Of a DNA stretch of 11,515 nt, positions 7,252 through 11,515 are shown piece by piece (within the stretch, counting starts at the first letter, position 1; each line of letters starts with the position of its first letter). The position numbers and the translations under genes were made by a program. Source of the DNA: CAZLLV01 sp964560325 (lineage in GTDB: Bacteria; Acidobacteriota; Thermoanaerobaculia; Multivoradales; DATKCC01). The notes below the pieces were generated by a model that saw only the letters and a list, made by a program, of their open reading frames with translations, was not told the DNA's origin and searched no databases. The stretch spans positions 1-11,515 of the forward strand of contig CAZLLV010000507.1 in assembly GCA_964560325.1 (NCBI GenBank), in the 5' to 3' direction.

Positions 7252-8139
7252 CTACGGCATCCAGAGCACGCGCAGCCCGTTCGGGCGGTCTTCGAGCTCC
7301 TTGGCACCGAGCCCCCACCCCTCGGCCACCGCCCCGCCCTCGCCCTCCGGGTCCGGCGGCGCCTTCACCCACTCGTCGACCAGCTCGGCCAGGAGCGTCG
7401 CGCCGGTCGGCGTCAGGCACTGGCCGGCGCCGTCGCGCCGCCGCCACCACTCCGGAGGCGGCCGGTGGGGGATGTCGTCCAGGAGGCGGCCCACCACCGG
7501 CGGCGGCACCGGCAGGCCGTCGGGAACCGGCCCGCCGAGGAAGACCGGGCCGCAGGTGATCCGGAGCTCTCCCGGTCGCTCCCGCTCTCCGGCTTCCGTG
7601 GCGGCACGCGCCGCGAGGTGCTCGACGACCGCGGCGGCACCGACCAGATCGACCAGGAAGTCGATCCCGGGGCCGCCCGCGAAGCGGATCGCGGTGATCG
7701 GGACGCGGGCGCTCCGCGACCAGGCGATCGACAGGCGCCGGAACATCCGGGCCGCCCGCGCCCGCACCGGCTCCGCCAGGTCGGCGGCGCGGAGCAGTCC
7801 GAGGAGGCCGACCAGGTCCCAGTCGGCGGCCGCGATCAGCCCCTCCGGATCGTCCCCCTCGAGCGACTCGCCGTCGACGCACACCCGGAAGCGGGTGCCG
7901 GCCCGACCGCCGCGGGACGACCGCCAGGCTTCGACCTCGACCTCCCGCAGCCCGAGCGCCTCGATCGCGCCGCGGACCACCGAGAGCGGCACGCCCAGGT
8001 CGAGACAGGCGGCGAGGAACATGTCGCCGGCGAGTCCGCCGACCGGCTCGAGGTGGAGGCGGGGGCGCGGCCAGGCGAGCGCCGCGGCGGGGGGCGCGGA
8101 GAGGGGAACGTGGCTCACGACCGCTCGGCAAGCTACCAT
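7252..8139 (-). CDS. LarC1-like nickel-insertion family protein, divergent and lacking LarC2
   Basis: 295 residues. LarC inserts nickel into the pyridinium pincer cofactor of lactate racemase-like enzymes. Family landmarks in order: HLEPVGGLAGDMFLAACLDL (29-48), the core around IDFLVDLVGAAAVVEHL (159-175), LPVPPPVVGRLL (209-220), LTPTGATLLAEL (242-253) and a terminal GLGAKELEDRPNGLRVLW (276-293). This last segment resembles the LarC stretch just before the LarC2 half, so the protein is LarC1 alone. The usual His-rich HFHEVG segment before the core reads RFAGGPG, and the His-Gly before PVPAP is also gone. No LarC2, LarB or LarE lies nearby. Start: AAGGAG at 8153-8148 sits 8 bases before ATG 8139, and the ORF overlaps the radC stop by 7 bases, implying coupling. 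It may have a changed or lost metal role. Confidence 0.72.
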   Translation of the reverse strand: MVACRAVVSHVPLSAPPAAALAWPRPRLHLEPVGGLAGDMFLAACLDLGVPLSVVRGAIEALGLREVEVEAWRSSRGGRAGTRFRVCVDGESLEGDDPEGLIAAADWDLVGLLGLLRAADLAEPVRARAARMFRRLSIAWSRSARVPITAIRFAGGPGIDFLVDLVGAAAVVEHLAARAATEAGERERPGELRITCGPVFLGGPVPDGLPVPPPVVGRLLDDIPHRPPPEWWRRRDGAGQCLTPTGATLLAELVDEWVKAPPDPEGEGGAVAEGWGLGAKELEDRPNGLRVLWMP

Positions 8140-8846
8140 GCGCCCCGCTCCTTGAGGGAGACCCAGCGGCCGGTGGCCCCGAGGATCATGTGGTCGATCA
8201 GCTTGACGCCGATCGCGTCGCCCGCCTCGGCCATCCGGCGGGTGAAGGCGATGTCCTCCAGGCTCGGCGTGGGATCGCCGCTCGGGTGGTTGTGGAAGAG
8301 GATTACCCCCGCCGCGCCGCGCACCAGCGCCTCCTTCAGGACCTCGCGCGGCTCGGCCGTGGCCCGCGCCAGGGTGCCGCGGAAGATCTCCTGCTCGCCG
8401 AGCAGCCGGTTGCGCACGTCGAGGAAGAGGGCGCCCATCACCTCCTGGTCGCGCGTGCCGTAGCGCATCGCCAGGTAGCTCGCGACCGACGCCGGCCGGG
8501 CGAGCGGCCGGCGCTTCGAGAGATCCTTCTTCGCCAGCCGGCGGCCGATCTCGACCGCCGCGATCAGCGAGGACGCCTTGGCGAGGCCGACCCCCTCGCG
8601 CACCAGGTCGCGCGGCCGGACGTGGAGCAGGCCGGCGAGACCGCCGTGGTCTTCGAGCAGCTCGCGGGCGATCTCCATCACGCCCTTCTTCGGCCCGCCG
8701 GTGCGCAGCAGGATGGCGATCAGCTCGGTGTCCGCCAGGATGCCGGCGCTCTCGTGCTCTTCCAGCCGCTCGCGCGGCCGCTCGTGTGGTGGGGTCTCCC
8801 GGATCACCGAGACCCGGGGGGTTGCTGAGTCGAAATCGATCGTCAC
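8133..8846 (-). CDS. radC: RadC family JAB/MPN+ domain protein
   Basis: 237 residues, close to the E. coli length (about 224). An N-terminal helical part (RPRERLEEHESAGILADTEL, then AILLRTGG, 24-51) and a helix-hairpin-helix-like stretch (73-104) precede the MPN+ domain. The JAMM metal motif is complete: Glu135 (DQEVMGALFLD) and HNHPSGDPTPSLED with His185, His187 and Asp198. The family was once linked to DNA repair, but that role was withdrawn for E. coli; it is now seen as a JAMM metalloenzyme of unknown substrate. The GTG at 8846 is chosen over an in-frame ATG at 8939 because AAAGGAGG lies 9 bases before it and the extra 31 residues are low-complexity and cross the agmatinase promoter. It heads the minus-strand block and its stop overlaps the larC-like start. 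Confidence 0.95.
   Translation of the reverse strand: MTIDFDSATPRVSVIRETPPHERPRERLEEHESAGILADTELIAILLRTGGPKKGVMEIARELLEDHGGLAGLLHVRPRDLVREGVGLAKASSLIAAVEIGRRLAKKDLSKRRPLARPASVASYLAMRYGTRDQEVMGALFLDVRNRLLGEQEIFRGTLARATAEPREVLKEALVRGAAGVILFHNHPSGDPTPSLEDIAFTRRMAEAGDAIGVKLIDHMILGATGRWVSLKERGAW
8148..8153 (-). promoter_or_regulatory. Shine-Dalgarno fixing the start of the larC-like gene
   Basis: AAGGAG on the minus strand, 8 bases before ATG 8139. It lies inside the last radC codons, so the larC-like gene can be initiated within the radC message. Confidence 0.7.
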
Positions 8847-8855
8847 AGGGTGCTT

Positions 8856-8863
8856 CCTCCTTT
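8856..8863 (-). promoter_or_regulatory. Strong Shine-Dalgarno of radC
   Basis: AAAGGAGG on the minus strand with a 9-base spacer to GTG 8846. It is the strongest ribosome binding site in the window and decides for the GTG start. Confidence 0.8.
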
Positions 8864-8904
8864 CACCCTGGACAGGACGCGGTTGGCGCCGGCGATCGCT
8901 CAGA

Positions 8905-8951
8905 TCCGCCGGAAGAGAGGCGGCCGGCCGGATTGACACCGATCCGGCGGA
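8905..8951. promoter_or_regulatory. Pair of TCCGsCGGA palindromes, possible operator
   Basis: TCCGCCGGA (8905-8913) and TCCGGCGGA (8943-8951, extended to ATCCGGCGGAT at 8942-8952) are both palindromes around one central base, 38 bases centre to centre. The second lies in the spacer of the agmatinase promoter, the first about 20 bases upstream of its -35. The perfect palindrome CGGCCGGCCG (8921-8930) lies between them. They are placed to control the agmatinase gene and perhaps radC, but short GC palindromes are common in such DNA. Confidence 0.35.
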
Positions 8952-8961
8952 TTGCTACAAG
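8933..8961 (+). promoter_or_regulatory. Sigma-70 promoter of the agmatinase gene (predicted leaderless)
   Basis: A perfect -35 TTGACA (8933-8938), a 17-base spacer and TACAAG (8956-8961) with an upstream TG (8953-8954, extended -10). The ATG at 8969 starts 8 bases after the -10 box ends, so the transcript should begin at or next to the start codon. No Shine-Dalgarno is seen before that ATG, in agreement. Confidence 0.72.
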
Positions 8962-8968
8962 GTCCGGC

Positions 8969-9892
8969 ATGCCCTACCTGCCGACGACCTACTTCCTGCT
9001 CGACGAAGACGACAGCCGCTACGAGACGAGCCGCGCGGCGATCCTGCCGCTGCCGTTCGAGCGCACGACCTCCTACGGCAAGGGTACGGTCGAGGGGCCG
9101 GCGGCGATCCTGCGCGCCTCGCAGGCGCTCGAGCTCTACGACGAGGAGCTCGACGCCGAGCCGTACCGAATGGGGATCGCCACCCTGCCGCCGTTCCACC
9201 CGGACGCCCACGACCTGGGGGAAGCGCTGGCGGAGGTTCGCGCCGAAGCGCGCAAGCACCTGGAAGCGGGCAAGATCCTGGTCTCGCTCGGCGGCGAGCA
9301 CAGCCTGACCTCGCCGCTGGTCGCGGCGGCGGCCGACGTGCACGGGGAGATAGGAGTCGTCCAGTTCGACGCCCACGCCGACCTGCGCGAGGAGTTCGAG
9401 GGGACCGAGTGGAGCCACGCCGCGGTCATGCGGCGGGTGGTCGAGGCAGGCACGCCGACGCTCGCGGTCGGCATCCGGTCGCTCTCGGCGCCCGAGGCGC
9501 GCTTCGCCCGCGAGCGGGAGCTGCCGATCCTCTGGGGGCGCGAGCTTGCCGACCCGGACCTGCCGGAGCGCTTCCGGAAACACCTCGAAGCCCTGCCGGA
9601 AACGATCTACCTGACCTTCGACATCGACTACTTCGACCCGTCCCTGGTGCCGGCCACCGGCACGCCCGAGCCGGGCGGCGGCACCTGGTACCCGACTCTC
9701 GCCCTGCTCCGGGAGCTCTTCCGCACGAAGAAGGTCGTGGCGATGGACCTGGTCGAGCTCGCCCCCCTCGGCGGCCACCCGGCGAGCGATTTTCTGGCGG
9801 CCAAGCTGGTGTACAAGCTCCTCGCCTACGCGCAGGAAGCGGCCGCTACGTCCGGCTCGCCATCCGGGCGGGCGGCCCCTGGGTCATGGTGA
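8969..9892 (+). CDS. speB: Agmatinase / ureohydrolase family protein
   Basis: 307 residues. Agmatinase hydrolyses agmatine to putrescine and urea with a dimanganese centre in the cytosol. All ureohydrolase metal ligands are present: His111 (GGEHSLTSP), Asp134, His136 and Asp138 (QFDAHADLR), Asp218 and Asp220 (TFDIDYFDP), with the following TGTPEPGGG and Glu263 (MDLVELAP). FERTTSYGKGTVEGPAAILR (30-49) is a typical N-terminal substrate-loop region. Arginase, formimidoylglutamase or guanidino-acid ureohydrolases share these motifs, and no polyamine gene is nearby, so specificity is inferred from overall likeness. ATG 8969 fits the family start; frame extension to 8786 crosses the promoter. Homology ends near KLVYKLLAYAQ (279-289); the last 18 residues are Ala/Ser/Gly-rich, and the DNA beneath them reads in another frame as a discoidin-like fragment, so the C-terminus seems rebuilt. 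Confidence 0.9.
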   Translation: MPYLPTTYFLLDEDDSRYETSRAAILPLPFERTTSYGKGTVEGPAAILRASQALELYDEELDAEPYRMGIATLPPFHPDAHDLGEALAEVRAEARKHLEAGKILVSLGGEHSLTSPLVAAAADVHGEIGVVQFDAHADLREEFEGTEWSHAAVMRRVVEAGTPTLAVGIRSLSAPEARFARERELPILWGRELADPDLPERFRKHLEALPETIYLTFDIDYFDPSLVPATGTPEPGGGTWYPTLALLRELFRTKKVVAMDLVELAPLGGHPASDFLAAKLVYKLLAYAQEAAATSGSPSGRAAPGSW

Positions 9893-9915
9893 TGGAGGTG
9901 AAGGTGTACGGGGAG
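9841..9915 (+). pseudogene. Possible relic of a discoidin (F5/8 type C) domain gene
   Basis: In the plus frame starting at 9841, not that of the agmatinase, 25 codons read GRYVRLAIRAGG followed by PWVMVMEVKVYGE. This resembles the last strands of F5/8 type C domains (RYVRL...W....E.EVYG). The frame has no gene start or domain upstream, because before about 9835 it is only the agmatinase shadow. It continues open to a TAG at 10024-10026, overlapping the tail of the YopT-like gene, without further recognisable similarity. I infer that a recombination or deletion joined the agmatinase end to the 3' end of a lost gene. The match is short and could be chance. Confidence 0.45.
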
Positions 9916-9956
9916 TCGCCGGCCCTCGGCCCACGGCCCTCACCAACGCTCATCCG

Positions 9957-9975
9957 CGAGGTGGGTGACACCTCG
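9957..9975. terminator. Hairpin between convergent genes, possible bidirectional terminator
   Basis: CGAGGTG (9957-9963) and CACCTCG (9969-9975) pair perfectly over 7 bases around a 5-base loop, between the stops of the agmatinase (9892, plus) and the YopT-like gene (9984, minus). There is no T run on either side, so it is not a classical intrinsic terminator; it could still stop or stabilise the converging transcripts. Confidence 0.4.
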
Positions 9976-9983
9976 TCCGGCCG

Positions 9984-11081
9984 CTACTCGTACTTCTCTA
10001 CGATGCAGGTATTCATCTTCCGATAGGCGACGGGGAAGAGCGCCACCAAGAGAGCGAGCAGCATACGCGGGTGGTCGAAGACGAAATCGCCGAAATTCGG
10101 ATCGAAGAAGCGGATCAGCTGGCGGGCCGGCGTCGGCGTGATTCCGGAGCCGGGAGGCGGGGGCGGCAGCCGTTCCACGTATGCGCGGGCCGCCATGGCA
10201 TGGCCGGCGCCACCGTCCGGCGCGACGGCTTGGAGGTGGATCAGGCAGTAGTTCTCCGGCTCCATCACGAGGGTCCGGACCATGTCGGTGACCAGCTTCT
10301 GGCTGTCCTCCGAGACGTGCCGGATGTTCGCGAGGAGCCACTTGCCCACGTGGCCGCCGGTCGGGATCTGGGCGCCGTTCTTGAACACCGCCTTGAGCGT
10401 GAGGTCGTACGTGCGCATGACGCGGAGGTGGGAGAGGAACCACATCCGGTCGCCCGACTTGTAAGCCCCCATCTGCTCGGACATCGTCTCCTTCGCGAGA
10501 GACGAAAACTCGCCGCTCCCCACCCAGTCCCAGAAGTCGAGCTTCGGATCGAGCACGAGCTCGGGCACCATCGCGACGACCCCCTCGCCGAGATCGAGAG
10601 GGAAATCGGCGTAGAAGGACGCTCCCTTGCCGCTCTCGTTCAGCTTCAGGCTCTCCAGCCAGTGCATGCACATGGCGATACACCAGCCTCGGCCGAGATC
10701 CTCGTTGGACGGAGCCCGCGGGTCGTGGTGCTGGTCGTAGTACTGGACCACCTTCGCCCCCGCTTGCTCGAGGAGGCTAGGAAGACCCTCGCGCGCCTCG
10801 AGCGCCTTCCGCGGAATCGCCCCGCGTCCGAGATCGACGGCACGGAAGTGCTTCCGGCGCAGAAGCTCCGAGAGCCGGTCGAGCTCCCCGAGGAGCTCGG
10901 GGAGCGACATCCCTTCCCCCAGCAGGTTGTCGCCGTCCCAACGCCCCTCGTCGATCGCCGGCCGGTGGTGGGCGTAGGCGCTGTCGAGGTACCGAGTCCA
11001 GAGGTCCCATGCCTCGGCCTCGGTCGGCAACGTGGACACCGCGACTTTCTGCTCGGCGAGCCAGGGGAGGAAGCGCTTCAT
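9984..11081 (-). CDS. Putative YopT-type (C58) cysteine protease
   Basis: 365 residues. The order and look of three motifs match peptidase family C58 (YopT, AvrPphB): a Cys motif GWCIAMCMHWLESL (132-145; catalytic Cys134 likely), His294 in GGAGHAMAARAYVE, and Asp327 in RFFDPNFGDFVFDH. The FFDPNFG stretch is the most telling. Residues 1-120 are charged and helical (SLPELLGELDRLSELLRRKH) with no known domain. The His-Asp interval (33 residues) is longer than in YopT and holds a proline run (LPPPPPGSG). A short hydrophobic helix (LLALLVALFPVAY, 341-353) ends the fold. There is no signal peptide, so it acts in the cytosol or is delivered by a secretion system. C58 members are often toxins or effectors cutting host proteins; here no secretion or immunity gene is visible. 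ATG 11081 is the only start near the TATAAT box; it has no clear Shine-Dalgarno. Superfamily is moderately sure, function open. Confidence 0.62.
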   Translation of the reverse strand: MKRFLPWLAEQKVAVSTLPTEAEAWDLWTRYLDSAYAHHRPAIDEGRWDGDNLLGEGMSLPELLGELDRLSELLRRKHFRAVDLGRGAIPRKALEAREGLPSLLEQAGAKVVQYYDQHHDPRAPSNEDLGRGWCIAMCMHWLESLKLNESGKGASFYADFPLDLGEGVVAMVPELVLDPKLDFWDWVGSGEFSSLAKETMSEQMGAYKSGDRMWFLSHLRVMRTYDLTLKAVFKNGAQIPTGGHVGKWLLANIRHVSEDSQKLVTDMVRTLVMEPENYCLIHLQAVAPDGGAGHAMAARAYVERLPPPPPGSGITPTPARQLIRFFDPNFGDFVFDHPRMLLALLVALFPVAYRKMNTCIVEKYE

Positions 11082-11101
11082 GGGAATGCCGGGACGACGC
11101 G

Positions 11102-11130
11102 ATTATAGCTACCGGAACCGGCAGGAACCG
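11102..11130 (-). promoter_or_regulatory. TATAAT promoter with tandem GGAACCG repeats upstream of the YopT-like gene
   Basis: On the minus strand a perfect TATAAT (11107-11102) lies 20 bases before ATG 11081. No TTGACA-like box is found at the right distance. Instead, the -35 region holds two direct copies of CGGTTCC (plus strand GGAACCG at 11114-11120 and 11124-11130) exactly 10 bases, one helical turn, apart. This is typical of a site where a regulator binds one face of DNA and replaces or blocks a -35 contact. Confidence 0.5.
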
Positions 11131-11235
11131 CAGAGGGTGGGCGGCGGGTCGGTGTCCCCCGCTCGCTCCGTCCGCACACTCCTACAGGTAGTGAAGAAAG
11201 ACTGAACCCTGCAAGACCGCGACCCTGGAGACACC

Positions 11236-11515
11236 ATGCGCAGCTCGATCCCCACACTCGCCCTCACGCTCGCCCTCTTCGCCGTACCGCACGCCCTGGC
11301 CGCCGGCGCCCCGCATGCCGAAGGACCGGCCGCCTCCCCGGCCGCGGAGGGCGCGGAGACCCCGAGCGAGCTCGACCGGAGCCCGGCGGTGCTCGACGCC
11401 TCCCCGCAGTCGGCGCAGTGCCCGGGCTTCACCATCCTCCGGCTGTTCCCCGCCGGCACACCGCAGCAAGCCTGCGTCGACTACTGCACCGCCAGCGGCG
11501 GCACCTTCGCCGAGT
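11236..11515 (+). CDS. Small secreted cysteine-containing protein (partial, 3' end beyond window)
   Basis: ATG 11236 follows GGAG (11227-11230) by 5 bases. The 93 visible residues begin with a clear signal peptide: MRSSIPT, a hydrophobic Leu/Ala core and an AxA cleavage site near residue 22 (HALA before AGAP). An Ala/Pro/Glu-rich, probably disordered linker (23-58) leads to a segment with Cys62, Cys80 and Cys84 (QCPGFTILRL, then ACVDYCTASGGTF), which may form disulphides outside the cytoplasm. The frame is open to the window edge. It is divergent from the YopT-like gene and may share regulation across the 154-base gap. I do not recognise the family; function unknown. Confidence 0.7.
   Translation, partial: MRSSIPTLALTLALFAVPHALAAGAPHAEGPAASPAAEGAETPSELDRSPAVLDASPQSAQCPGFTILRLFPAGTPQQACVDYCTASGGTFAE

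Noticed and set aside
6698..8463. Long plus-strand frames opposite hslO, larC-like and radC
   Set aside because: They lie across three confidently coding minus-strand genes and show low-complexity Arg/Pro/Ala sequence.
8955..8960. TTGTAG on the minus strand as a -35 for radC
   Set aside because: The best -10 at the right distance matches three of six; no supportable radC promoter was found, though one must exist between 8847 and about 8968.
11183..11188. TACAGG as a -10 box for the secreted protein gene
   Set aside because: Weak match and no -35 at 16-18 bases; not distinguishable from background.

Overview
This is a GC-rich stretch of bacterial chromosome. A compact, co-directional minus-strand block of housekeeping genes is flanked by less ordinary genes. 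Codons in the central block end almost always in G or C. The archaeal/Thermus-like ProRS, the Thermus-type zinc pattern of MetRS and the secreted cysteine-containing protein at the right edge would fit a high-GC, deep-branching Gram-negative lineage such as Acidobacteriota. This is only a guess: no rRNA or other marker is present.

Layout. Positions 1-930 (minus, runs off the left edge) encode an exported protein with a helical, TPR-like middle and a C39-like cysteine peptidase domain. An AT-rich divergent intergenic region (931-1128) separates it from a NIF3/DUF34 metal protein (plus). Converging on nif3 is a minus-strand block, in transcription order: radC (8846-8133), a LarC1-like nickel-insertion protein (8139-7252), hslO/Hsp33 (7150-6284), metG (6211-4289), tatD (4283-3480) and proS (3483-1954). 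radC/larC overlap by 7 bases, metG/tatD are 5 bases apart and tatD/proS share an ATGA, so parts of this block are probably translationally coupled. The common themes are translation (two aminoacyl-tRNA synthetases) and quality control (Hsp33, TatD nuclease).

Divergent from radC is an agmatinase-family ureohydrolase (8969-9892, plus) with a well-formed TTGACA/TACAAG promoter. Its -10 box ends 7 bases before the ATG, which predicts a leaderless mRNA. The agmatinase 3' end runs out of frame into what looks like the relic of a discoidin (F5/8 type C) domain. Converging on it is a 365-residue protein (9984-11081, minus) with the Cys/His/Asp signature of YopT-type (C58) cysteine proteases and no signal peptide. 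It is preceded by a perfect TATAAT and two direct repeats 10 bases apart. The window ends inside a small secreted protein (11236 onward, plus).

The points most worth a second look are the YopT-like protease candidate, the edge-truncated C39-like exported protein, the LarC1-only protein lacking its metal-binding histidines, the ProRS that has lost most of its zinc cysteines, the agmatinase/discoidin junction, and the two promoters predicting leaderless transcripts. No CRISPR array, tRNA, rRNA, insertion sequence or phage gene was seen.
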